Shown: positions 9,562 to 17,146 of the stretch, one piece after another | Numbering within the stretch: position 1 is the stretch's first letter | How the letters are laid out: each line of letters opens with the position of its first letter | Source of the DNA: a bacterium | Lineage (GTDB): Bacteria; Desulfobacterota; DSWW01 | Reading direction: 5' to 3' | DNA length: 52,457 bases | Assembly (NCBI GenBank): GCA_015486285.1 | Contig: WFRX01000443.1 | Location: 1 to 52,457, forward strand | Translations under genes and position numbers: made by a program | Notes under the pieces: generated by a model | The model's database searches: none | The model's input: the letters and a program-made list of their open reading frames with translations, nothing else | What the model was told of the DNA's origin: nothing

Positions 9562-9595
9562 CCCAAACAAACCTCAGTCGGAACCCCCTTGCGCA
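9501..9595 (+). repeat. Inverted-repeat element A with conserved core
   Basis: The left arm 9501-9528 and right arm 9568-9595 are 28 bases and complementary with one mismatch. They enclose the core 9533-9566 (gggcgacttcg...cggagcccaa). A second core at 9414-9447 has the same left arm but no complementary right arm. The element lies between divergent gene starts, so it is unlikely to be simply a terminator. Confidence 0.88.
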
Positions 9596-9678
9596 CTACT
9601 GGACACAAATTGTGCCTCGGGGTAAATTTATTGTCTTCTTTTATCGATAATACATACGAAGGGAAGGGGAAGCCGAAC

Positions 9679-9882
9679 ATGGGCTCTGGAGATGATTTCC
9701 GCGTTCTCATCCAGTTTGCGATCCGTGAAGAACAGAAAGCGCAGCGGACTTATGCGGACCTGGCGGCAAGGGCCGGGGACAGCTATACAAAATCGATCCT
9801 GGAGGGCCTTCACGAGCAGGAAGTTCAACACGAAAAAAAGCTCGAGGCGCTCCTCGCCTCGATCGAGCCGACAAGGGCCTGA
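9679..9882 (+). CDS. Half-size ferritin-like protein
   Basis: A 67-residue helical protein with the pattern of one half of a rubrerythrin/ferritin-like four-helix bundle: IREEQKAQRTYADLA in the first helix and an ExxH motif (EQEVQHEKK) in the second. If it binds a di-iron site it must dimerise, since it supplies only two helices. The related protein at 37303-37761 has both halves. The start is ATG 9679, after gaaggggaag. The in-frame extension upstream translates the repeat and is rejected. The PhoU-like gene follows on the same strand. Confidence 0.75.
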   Translation: MGSGDDFRVLIQFAIREEQKAQRTYADLAARAGDSYTKSILEGLHEQEVQHEKKLEALLASIEPTRA

Positions 9883-9950
9883 CGGACACCAGGGCAAAGC
9901 GGCGGCCCGGACCCCTTGGGCACTACAATAGGACCATTCATGCAGGAAAG

Positions 9951-10610
9951 TTGGACAAGATCATGCAGAACGCCAAAAACCAGAAAAATCTGTACCGGCG
10001 GCTCAAGACTGAAATGGATTCCATAGGCCGGGACCTGGATCTGGCGATACAGCAGGTCCTCGAGGCGCTGGCACGACGGAACGGGGCGCCGCCGGAAGCG
10101 CTTCTGAGCCGACTCGAAGGCCTGCAGAAAAGGGAAGACCCCTTGAAGGAGCTTTGCCTCGAAATCCTCGGGAGCGGGAATGGGAACACCCCGGAACTTC
10201 AGTGGACCGGCTGTGCATACAAGATCCTGTCGTTGATGGTCAAGAGCTCGGCGGAAATCGCCGCCATCGCCGGGCAGGTGGGCAAGATCCGCCGGGGCCC
10301 CGAACTCCCCATCCTCGAGGACCTGTCACGCATGGGCGCAACGGCCGCCCGCATGCTCGCCCGGAGCATCCGGACCGCCCTCCATCCCGATGCAGACACC
10401 GCTCGAAAGATCATGGAGGAGGACTCCTCGCTGGACAGGCAGAAGGAGGATCTCGCGCAACGGGCGATCTCCCTGGCAAACGAGTACCCGAAAAACGCAC
10501 AACCCCTGGTTCCCTATGTGCTCGTTTCGCGACATCTGGAGAGGATCGGCGACCACGCCAGCCACATCGCCGAAGAAGTCGCATACTACTTGCGGGGACA
10601 GGCCGCCTGA
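9951..10610 (+). CDS. PhoU-like helical protein
   Basis: A 219-residue all-helical protein. The C-terminal block LVPYVLVSRHLERIGDHASHIAEEVAYY is the PhoU signature (ER-GDH-NI), and the first half shows a weaker repeat of the fold. PhoU proteins regulate phosphate uptake and phosphate signalling, often through metal binding. No pst or phoR genes are in view, so a stand-alone role is possible. The start is uncertain: TTG 9951 lies directly after aggaaag, ATG 9963 is five codons in, and neither has ideal spacing. Confidence 0.85.
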   Translation: MDKIMQNAKNQKNLYRRLKTEMDSIGRDLDLAIQQVLEALARRNGAPPEALLSRLEGLQKREDPLKELCLEILGSGNGNTPELQWTGCAYKILSLMVKSSAEIAAIAGQVGKIRRGPELPILEDLSRMGATAARMLARSIRTALHPDADTARKIMEEDSSLDRQKEDLAQRAISLANEYPKNAQPLVPYVLVSRHLERIGDHASHIAEEVAYYLRGQAA

Positions 10611-10761
10611 GCATGCATGGTGCGTATGAGGGCGAAATCGGGAACAGTCGCCGGTCACAACAACACGGTTTCTCCCAGGCCTTCGTACCGGGCGACACTG
10701 CCCGGACCTATTTCCCGGGCCGGCCGGCCGGCGCCTCGACAGGAAAATATCGCAGGGATGA

Positions 10762-10801
10762 AGCCGAACGCCGCAGATGGGACTTTTCGGGCAGCCTCCT
10801 A
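10762..10801. repeat. Dispersed repeat ending at a stop codon (copy 1)
   Basis: The stretch agccgaacgccgcagatg... to ...gggcagcctccta is almost the same as 47061-47103. Both end exactly on the stop codon of a minus-strand gene (read on the minus strand: TAGGAGGCTGCCC). A shorter match of the same edge sits on the plus strand at 39781. Confidence 0.75.
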
Positions 10802-11950
10802 GCCTTTGATCAGCCGAAGGAAATTGTCAACCAGGAAGGGGTTGAAGCTGGTCCCTTTCTCGGATTCGAGGACGTCGATGATTTGCGCCAGGGGCTTGGG
10901 CTCTTTGTAGCACCGCCTGCTCCGCATGGCATCGAACACGTCGGAGATGGCGAGCATCTGGCTGATGATGTTGGGCCTCCAGCGCTCGGTAATGTGGGGA
11001 TAGCCGGACCCGTCGAACCGTAGGTGGTGTTCCAGAGCGGCAAGCACGGAGAGCTTCGGCACCCCGGACAGGCTGAGGATGTACCGTGCCCCCCGAACGG
11101 TGTGACTCTCCATGATGGAGCGTTCCTCGGGCGTCAGTGTACCCGGCTTCGACAGGATTTCCTCAGGAATGAGCAGCTTGCCCGCATCGTGCAGGGCGGA
11201 GGCCATGCCGATTTCGTAAAGCTTGTCCCCACGGAAGCCCAGAGATTCGGCCTGGCTCATCGTCAGGATGCACACATTGACCACATGGGTAAACGTATAC
11301 TCGTCAGCAGACTTGAGGGACGCCAGCATACGGATCGGGCTGACACCGTGCGCAAAGGCCCTGGCGAAGGTGTCCACCACCTCTCCCAACCCCTTTGAGC
11401 TGAAGGTCTGCTGACGAGCGATCTTGTCGTAGATTTCTTTGATGTCCTCGAGCCGGGCCCGGCACAGGGTATTCAAGGCCGCGATCTGCTCCTGCTGCTC
11501 TGCCGAAAGCGGCCCGTCGAGGGCATCCACGTCACCGAAATCGACCCGGATATCGATCTTGCCCAGCTTGATGTGGTCCCGGCTGCGAACCGACTCCTGG
11601 TCCGCGGCGATCAGGTCCCGCAAGAAATCCTGAAGCTCGCCTTTGGTGATCCCCGCCAGAAACGTCACCCTTTCGATCGCGGCCTCGCGAAGGGTCCGGA
11701 TGAACTGGGCGAAGTGGGGACCCATGTCCGGCAGCGGTCTCTGGTCGCAGACGACGCGGTCGTTGACCAGCAGAAGGGTCGTCTCTTCCTTGGCCAGAAG
11801 GAATTTCGTGAGTTCGAAATGCGCGGTCTCCACATATTTCTGCACCTGCGGATGCTGATCCGGGTACAGCCGCATGCTGGTGATGGCGCCGCTCAGGTTG
11901 CCGACCACATCATGGATTTCGCTGTTCGGATCGATCTGCAAGGCTTCCAT
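10799..11950 (-). CDS. HD-GYP domain protein (putative cyclic-di-GMP phosphodiesterase)
   Basis: A 383-residue cytoplasmic protein. Residues 15-140 form a sensor-like domain also present in the neighbouring HEAT protein. Residues 215-370 are an HD-GYP domain with HDAGK (254-258) and EHHLRFDGSGYP (307-318). The metal ligands and GYP triplet are intact, so hydrolysis of cyclic-di-GMP to pGpG or GMP is expected. The start is ATG 11950, after gaggact. TTG 11962 overlaps the upstream stop but is poorly spaced. It is the second gene of a pair with the HEAT-repeat gene (8-base gap). Its stop codon forms the edge of a dispersed repeat. Confidence 0.9.
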   Translation of the reverse strand: MEALQIDPNSEIHDVVGNLSGAITSMRLYPDQHPQVQKYVETAHFELTKFLLAKEETTLLLVNDRVVCDQRPLPDMGPHFAQFIRTLREAAIERVTFLAGITKGELQDFLRDLIAADQESVRSRDHIKLGKIDIRVDFGDVDALDGPLSAEQQEQIAALNTLCRARLEDIKEIYDKIARQQTFSSKGLGEVVDTFARAFAHGVSPIRMLASLKSADEYTFTHVVNVCILTMSQAESLGFRGDKLYEIGMASALHDAGKLLIPEEILSKPGTLTPEERSIMESHTVRGARYILSLSGVPKLSVLAALEHHLRFDGSGYPHITERWRPNIISQMLAISDVFDAMRSRRCYKEPKPLAQIIDVLESEKGTSFNPFLVDNFLRLIKG

Positions 11951-11958
11951 CGGAGTCC

Positions 11959-14274
11959 TCAAGCCTCCCCTGCCATGGGTGGAGAGTCGACCGCCCCGCC
12001 CGCTTGCACCGGGAGACTCTCCCGGCAGGCGGTTCGAATGCGCGTGTCTTTGGACTGCGAGCCGATCCGCAGGAGCGTGGAGAGCGGAGCGGCCTCATAG
12101 AGGCGGAGCGACTGAAACAGCAGCAGCTTCAGATGGGCAAGCTGCTTCGGATACAGGCTGAACCGGGTCTTCGCGAGCCGCTCCAGCACCGGAATCGCAC
12201 CGGGATCACCGATCCTCCCAAGGGCCTCGATGATCTTCTCGTTCCTCGCATAGTCCGCCCGGAACAGGGAAAAGGTTCTGACCATGGAAGCCAGGTCCTG
12301 GGCAAGGTCCGCCACCTTATACATGCCCACGATTTCGATGACCCGGAGTTGATCCTCTGCATGGCTCTGTTTGAGAAATTTTCGGAGCAGATCGACCGAT
12401 TCGGGATCGTGGAACCGGACCAGCGTCTCGAGGACCTCCATCCGGACCTTCCGATCGTCGCGGTCCAACAGGGGCCGGAGCTCCGGGACGAGGTCCTGGG
12501 TGCCGAGTCGGCGTACCAGGCGGATCAGACGGACGAGGGGAGGGCCTCCGCGCGTCGGAAGCTGCTGCCTGGCGATCTCGGCCACATGGGCCGGGAAGAC
12601 CGCCAGGAGATTGAACAGGCCCTGGTCGCCTTCCGCCAGGTCCCGGTGGAGATAGAGATTGAGGGCCTGCGGCACGATGTCCGGACCGATCCCCGTGAGG
12701 AATGCCTGCGCCTTTCCGTCCTTTGCATCTCTCCATTTGTCGAAGGCCGCGAGGGCCTTGGACAGGAATGTGGGATACCGGAACCACTGCAATGCGCTCC
12801 CCGCGATGGAACGGACGGCAGGGTCCGGCTTTTCCCGGGCGTGCCGCTGGAGGGTATTCAGAATCTCAAGGGGAACGGTGAACTCGCCCTCTCCGATCAG
12901 CTCGCTGGCGATTCGAAACGCTTTATCCGCATAATCCCTGTAGTCGTCTTCATTGGCGTCCCCTTCCATGAAGGCGAGCAGGGCACGTGCAATTTGTGCA
13001 TCGAGATGGGGAGACTCGATGGATTCCAGCTCTTTTTGGATCTCCTCGGGGAGGTCCATCGCCTCCGACGACCGGGCCCCATCCTGGGACAGCTCCTTGA
13101 GGATCTCGCCGTAGTCGGAGGTCACGTACGTCTCGTAGGCCTCCCGGTCGAAAAGGTCGAGGATCTCCTTGTGCTGTGTCGGATCGGAAGGCTCGAACCG
13201 CGCCACCGTCGACCCTTCCGCACCGCCATCGAATCCGCTCGTCTCTTTGACCCGGGCGATTTTCTGAACAAGGTTCAGAAGAGTCGGGGAGATCTCGCTC
13301 CCCTGCTTGTTGGCATGCCGCAGCATCTCGAGGATGAGCCCGTGCGACATCCCGCTCAAGAGGTTCTCCACCGCAGGGCTGTCGCCCTGGACGGCACACT
13401 GCTGGTAGGTGGCATCAAGAAACTGGTCCCGGATACCGGGCTGAAGCTCTTCGAGAAGGGCGCTCAGGTTCCTCAAGTTGGCCACACGATACGTCTGCCC
13501 CGCCCCGGAGCCGGAGGAGTCCCCCTGGTCCAGATGCGCCTGCATGGTCTGTTCGTAACTTTCCAGGGCCATCTGAGGATCCAGACGGTTTTCGTTGAGG
13601 TATGAGGCAATGACACGAGGCGCGTAATCGTCCGCGCTTCGCAGGGGGATTCCCCTCTCCGAATCGGTCAGCGTTCCCAGAATGAGGTGCGTCACAAAGC
13701 CGCCCCAGAGGGAATCGTCCTCATCCCCGTCCTTTCTATGGGGGCGCTTCTGGATCTCCTCCTCTTCGGTATGCAGGAACTTGCTGTAGTCGACGCACTG
13801 CACCCGGATATGACGTACGTCTTCGTCGGCAAGGGCCCGTTCGATTCCGCCTGTCGCCCGGACCCGTTCCGGGTCGTCCGCGGTCACCCGGAGGAAGGCT
13901 GCCAGCTCCTCGGACGACAGGCCTTGCCGGAAATGGGCGACCGCAAGGTCGTGGTCACGGAGGATCGCAGAAAACTCGCGGGAAATCGCATCCTTCAGCC
14001 GGGTCGAATCCCGTCCTACAATGAGGCCGTCTTTGTCCGTGCCGATCGTTATCTCGGGCCGCAAGCCGAGGATTTCGTCCCACGTCGTCCGTGCCCGGTC
14101 GATGCTTTGCCGGATCTGGTTGTGGCCGGCCGGATACATGAGAATCGTTTTGCGCGCTGCGCTGAGTTCGGCCAGGGCCCGGCCAAGCAGCCGGACATCC
14201 GAAGACACCGGTCCACGCGCCCCCGGCTCGGACAGGGGTTCCCCTTTTCCCTGGGCTCGATCATGCACGGTCAT
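11959..14274 (-). CDS. Large HEAT-repeat protein with HD-GYP-partner N-terminal domain
   Basis: A 771-residue protein. Residues 20-160 (LSAARKTILMYPAGHNQI...GLSSEELAAFLRV) align by eye with the N-terminus of the HD-GYP protein just downstream. The C-terminal half is helical, with HEAT-like units such as RKVRMEVLETLVRFHDPESVDLL and NEKIIEALGRIGDPGAIPVLERL, suggesting a protein-binding scaffold. There is no enzyme motif and no signal peptide. The start is set at ATG 14274; the open frame to 14583 overlaps the SDR gene end and is not protein-like. With its neighbour it probably forms a two-gene signalling unit. Confidence 0.8.
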   Translation of the reverse strand: MTVHDRAQGKGEPLSEPGARGPVSSDVRLLGRALAELSAARKTILMYPAGHNQIRQSIDRARTTWDEILGLRPEITIGTDKDGLIVGRDSTRLKDAISREFSAILRDHDLAVAHFRQGLSSEELAAFLRVTADDPERVRATGGIERALADEDVRHIRVQCVDYSKFLHTEEEEIQKRPHRKDGDEDDSLWGGFVTHLILGTLTDSERGIPLRSADDYAPRVIASYLNENRLDPQMALESYEQTMQAHLDQGDSSGSGAGQTYRVANLRNLSALLEELQPGIRDQFLDATYQQCAVQGDSPAVENLLSGMSHGLILEMLRHANKQGSEISPTLLNLVQKIARVKETSGFDGGAEGSTVARFEPSDPTQHKEILDLFDREAYETYVTSDYGEILKELSQDGARSSEAMDLPEEIQKELESIESPHLDAQIARALLAFMEGDANEDDYRDYADKAFRIASELIGEGEFTVPLEILNTLQRHAREKPDPAVRSIAGSALQWFRYPTFLSKALAAFDKWRDAKDGKAQAFLTGIGPDIVPQALNLYLHRDLAEGDQGLFNLLAVFPAHVAEIARQQLPTRGGPPLVRLIRLVRRLGTQDLVPELRPLLDRDDRKVRMEVLETLVRFHDPESVDLLRKFLKQSHAEDQLRVIEIVGMYKVADLAQDLASMVRTFSLFRADYARNEKIIEALGRIGDPGAIPVLERLAKTRFSLYPKQLAHLKLLLFQSLRLYEAAPLSTLLRIGSQSKDTRIRTACRESLPVQAGGAVDSPPMAGEA

Positions 14275-14363
14275 GTCGCTCAAAGCCGCCTGTGGCTTGG
14301 TTTTCTCCAAGAAAATCGGCCGGGAGGACAAAAAATATGAATTTTCTTTGAATTTTTGGGGAT

Positions 14364-15716
14364 CTACAGATCTTCGGGCCTCGGGATCCAGCGGTGTTTC
14401 AGGTACCAGGCGAGGGTCTTGTCCCACCCCCGCCGGAATCGGGGGTACTTCAACCGAAATCCCATCCCCAACAGCTTGCCGTTGTCCACCACCAGGTCCC
14501 CGGTTCCGAACGGCGGGGGCAGCTTCCCTTTTCCCGGCAGCAGGGCCTTCTCCAGACGGTGGGCCCGGACGATCCTTTCCCACAGGAGGTTGCTGATCTT
14601 GCCCAGAGGATTGAAGATCTCCTCAGCCCGGTTATACGGGAGAATCGACCGAAGGAGCGTACTGGGCGGATACGGCACCCCCTGCCCGAGAGGCTTCAAT
14701 CCGTAGGCCTCCATGGCCTCGTTCAGGAACCGGCCGAAGGGCAACGGGTCGTTACCGGCCACGTTGAAGGCGCTTCCGTAGGCCCCGGGTTGTAAGAGAA
14801 GGAAGATGGCGGCGCGGGCCACGTCATCTCCGTGCACCAGGCTGGTGCGAGGGCCGCCCGAAACAGGGATGTAGTAGGGACCCAGGGTCTTCACCAGAGG
14901 TGGAAGCGTGGCCAGGGAAGCCATGGCGCCCGTGCAGCCGGGCCCATACACCGATGCGGGCCGGAGTACGGTCGCGGCGGGCAGGCCGGGCAAGGCGTCC
15001 TCGAGGACGATGTCCTCCATCTCGCTTTGAATCTGCTCGTATTCGTCCCTTGCCTCCAGCGGGGCCTCCTCGGAGACGGGCCCATGACAGCGACCGTACA
15101 CAGCGGCGGAGGTAATCAGGATAAAACGCTTGACACCGCGCTCGCGCGACAGCCGGTAGAGCGTTCGGGTCGCGTCCACGGGCAACGGTTCGGGATCGCC
15201 ATAGAGCGGCCGTCCGTCGGCAAGGCCGCCCGCATGGAAGACCGCGTCCACGCCCTCCAGACAGGATTCGGCAAAACCCGGGTCCGCCAGCTTCCCCTGC
15301 TTCACGGCCAAACCATTCTTACCGGCAGGCGCCCGGGCTTGGGCGCCTTCGCCGACCGCCGCGATCACCGCATATCCGGCCCGGAGCAGGTGGTGGACAA
15401 GGAAGCTGCCGACGCATCCCGATGCGCCGGTCACCAGCACGGTCGAGATCTCTTCCTGCAGGGCCTTGCTGAAAGAAGGCTCCTTCCGGAACGCCGGGCT
15501 CTTTCGGGCGCCCGCCCTGCGGGCACTCGGGGCACCTTTGGAGCGCGCCACGCCAGCCTTCCTCCCGGTCCCGGTCCCGCCCGTCCGGGAGACACGTTGG
15601 GACCCGGACGCGGGCGTCTTCTTTTTCCCGGCGCCTGCCTTGGGAACACGGCCGGCCGGCCTCCCGCCCGACTTGACCTCATGCCCGGCACGTTTTGTCT
15701 GTTTCTTCTTTCCCAT
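14364..15716 (-). CDS. Extended SDR (NAD-dependent epimerase/dehydratase-like) with basic N-terminal tail
   Basis: A 450-residue protein. The first 75 or so residues are Lys/Arg/Gly/Ala-rich, resembling a histone-like or nucleic-acid-binding tail. An extended short-chain dehydrogenase fold follows, with the NAD motif TGASGCVG near residue 96 and the 3-beta-HSD-like block SAAVYG. The catalytic YxxxK appears as YEQIQ (about 226-230), so the lysine seems replaced by glutamine. Activity is therefore doubtful. The ATG at 15716 fits the aggggggcc ribosome site better than ATG 15722, six bases upstream. Divergent from the cytochrome c3 gene. Confidence 0.82.
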   Translation of the reverse strand: MGKKKQTKRAGHEVKSGGRPAGRVPKAGAGKKKTPASGSQRVSRTGGTGTGRKAGVARSKGAPSARRAGARKSPAFRKEPSFSKALQEEISTVLVTGASGCVGSFLVHHLLRAGYAVIAAVGEGAQARAPAGKNGLAVKQGKLADPGFAESCLEGVDAVFHAGGLADGRPLYGDPEPLPVDATRTLYRLSRERGVKRFILITSAAVYGRCHGPVSEEAPLEARDEYEQIQSEMEDIVLEDALPGLPAATVLRPASVYGPGCTGAMASLATLPPLVKTLGPYYIPVSGGPRTSLVHGDDVARAAIFLLLQPGAYGSAFNVAGNDPLPFGRFLNEAMEAYGLKPLGQGVPYPPSTLLRSILPYNRAEEIFNPLGKISNLLWERIVRAHRLEKALLPGKGKLPPPFGTGDLVVDNGKLLGMGFRLKYPRFRRGWDKTLAWYLKHRWIPRPEDL

Positions 15717-15746
15717 ATCCATGGCCCCCCTGTCTCGCTGGTTTTA

Positions 15747-15775
15747 TTGACTTCTGCAACGGATTTGCGTATATT
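15747..15775 (+). promoter_or_regulatory. Sigma-70-type promoter for the cytochrome gene
   Basis: TTGACT at 15747-15752 and TATATT at 15770-15775 with a 17-base spacer, close to the housekeeping consensus. The predicted start leaves a leader of about 70 bases before the ATG at 15855. Confidence 0.7.
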
Positions 15776-15854
15776 TAAAATTCTATAAAGCTTCTCGTTT
15801 CCTGACCGCTTTTGTGGATTTCCCCACGACGACGAGAAAAGAGGAGGAGCGCTC

Positions 15855-16301
15855 ATGAGGGAAAAAATGCGATGCAAAAAGGGACTCGGTCTCCTGGCCG
15901 CTTCGGTGGCCGCGGTGTTTCTCTGGGTCACCTTCTCTGCGGCCGTTGTCGAATGCCCCGACACGATCGTGATCAAAAACGACGGTTGGGCAAAGGTCAA
16001 GTACGAACCCGTCCAATTTCACCACAAGAAGCACAGTACAGAGTATAAGGTGCCGTGCGCGGAATGTCACCATGTGTACAAAGATGGGAAGAACGTCTGG
16101 AAGGAGGGGGAAGCGGTCCAGAAATGCTCCTCGTGCCACAATGTCTACAAGCTCGGCAAGGAGCTGCGGGAGGCGAGCGACCAGGAGAAAAAGATGAGCC
16201 TGTACAAGGCCTACCACACCAACTGCAAGGGTTGCCACAAGGCCAATAAGAAGGGCCCGACCAAGTGTACCGGTTGCCACGCGAAGAAGCCGAAAGAATA
16301 G
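15855..16301 (+). CDS. Tetraheme cytochrome c3-family protein
   Basis: A 148-residue periplasmic electron carrier. An N-terminal signal peptide (LLAASVAAVFLWVTFSAA) precedes four CxxCH heme sites: CAECH 68-72, CSSCH 91-95, CKGCH 124-128 and CTGCH 138-142. Additional histidines (56, 57, 60, 73, 121) can be distal ligands. The layout matches class III cytochromes, which accept electrons from periplasmic hydrogenases or formate dehydrogenases in sulfate reducers and syntrophs. The ATG at 15855 follows gaggaggagcgctc. It is a single transcription unit, with its own promoter upstream and a terminator at 16346. Confidence 0.93.
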   Translation: MREKMRCKKGLGLLAASVAAVFLWVTFSAAVVECPDTIVIKNDGWAKVKYEPVQFHHKKHSTEYKVPCAECHHVYKDGKNVWKEGEAVQKCSSCHNVYKLGKELREASDQEKKMSLYKAYHTNCKGCHKANKKGPTKCTGCHAKKPKE

Positions 16302-16345
16302 CCCGGCGGATCGGACGGCAGCCAGCATTCTGCGAGATCGAAGCG

Positions 16346-16377
16346 ACCCATCTTCCGAAAGGGGGGTGGGTTTTTTT
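16346..16377 (+). terminator. Rho-independent terminator after the cytochrome gene
   Basis: The arms acccatcttcc and ggggggtgggt pair (some G-T) around a gaaa tetraloop and are followed by seven T. It separates the cytochrome gene from the purH genes. Confidence 0.75.
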
Positions 16378-16429
16378 GTGTACCATTCCATGGTAGGGTC
16401 GATCGTATCCCAAGGAGAAGGAGGCGTTT

Positions 16430-17146
16430 GTGAGCGTAAACATTGTCGACAAGATAGATGATTGTGTCCCGATCCGGCATGCCCTGATCAGCGTCTCGGA
16501 CAAGGAGGGGCTGGATCCGCTCGTAAAGGGGTTGCTCCGCATCGTCCCCTCCCTGAAGATATTCTCCACGGGAGGCACATACGCGAGGATCGCGGAGATC
16601 CTTGGAGAAGCGGCGACAAAGACCCTCGTGCAGGTTTCGGATTATACCGGCCAGCCCGAAACGCAGGGCGGGCTGGTCAAGACCCTCGACTTCAAGATCT
16701 ATCTGGGCCTGCTCACCGAGGCACACAACCCATCGCACCAGGAAGACCTCGAGCGCACCGCTTCGGTCCCCATCGATCTCGTCGTGGTCAATCTCTATCC
16801 CTTTCAGAAGACCATCGAAAGGAAGGACTGTTCCGTGGAGGAGGCCCGCGCCAACATCGACATAGGCGGGCCATGCATGATTCGCGCCTCGGCCAAGAAC
16901 TACCTCCGCGTGGCCGTTGCGGTAGACCCGGAGGACTATCCCGGACTCGTTGCCTCCATCGAGGCAAACGGCGGATGCACGAGGCTGGAAGAACGATTCG
17001 CGTACGCCCGGAAGGCCTTCGCCCATACGGCGGAATACGACCGGCGCATCATGGAATACCTGAATCGGAAGGATTCTTCCGAAGCGCGGGGCTGCTACAC
17101 GATCCAACCGCAGGGCACGGAGGATACGTCATGCCGGAAGACCTGA
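16430..17146 (+). CDS. purH: IMP cyclohydrolase (N-terminal half of PurH as a separate gene)
   Basis: A 238-residue protein covering only the MGS-fold IMP cyclohydrolase domain, which closes FAICAR to IMP in the last step of purine synthesis. Conserved blocks are ALISVSDKEGLDPLV, IFSTGGTYARI, VVNLYPFQKT and IDIGGPCMIRASAKNY. The start is GTG 16430, after aaggagaaggagg. A perfect TACCAT-tcc-ATGGTA palindrome sits at 16381-16395 and could be an operator. Most bacteria fuse this domain to AICAR transformylase; here the second half is the next gene and overlaps this one by 16 bases. Confidence 0.93.
   Translation: MSVNIVDKIDDCVPIRHALISVSDKEGLDPLVKGLLRIVPSLKIFSTGGTYARIAEILGEAATKTLVQVSDYTGQPETQGGLVKTLDFKIYLGLLTEAHNPSHQEDLERTASVPIDLVVVNLYPFQKTIERKDCSVEEARANIDIGGPCMIRASAKNYLRVAVAVDPEDYPGLVASIEANGGCTRLEERFAYARKAFAHTAEYDRRIMEYLNRKDSSEARGCYTIQPQGTEDTSCRKT

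Larger units (their letters stand above)
9245..9678. other. Gene-free divergent spacer filled with repeats
   Basis: A 434-base spacer between two divergent genes. It holds a 119-bp direct repeat in two full copies and an inverted-repeat element (listed separately). The last 80 bases are AT-richer and probably carry the promoter of the ferritin-like gene, but I cannot assign boxes with confidence. Open frames crossing this region consist of repeat sequence. Confidence 0.7.

Noticed and set aside
9324..9595. Possible CRISPR array.
   Set aside because: Only two full 119-bp units, no short repeat with unique spacers, and no cas genes.
9270..9650. Open frames crossing the repeat array, with a repeated peptide pattern.
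   Set aside because: The repetition comes from the 119-bp DNA repeat; there is no ribosome site and no protein-like composition.
12004..13605. A 533-codon plus-strand frame opposite the HEAT-repeat gene.
   Set aside because: The minus strand encodes clear HEAT repeats; the plus frame has no recognisable feature.
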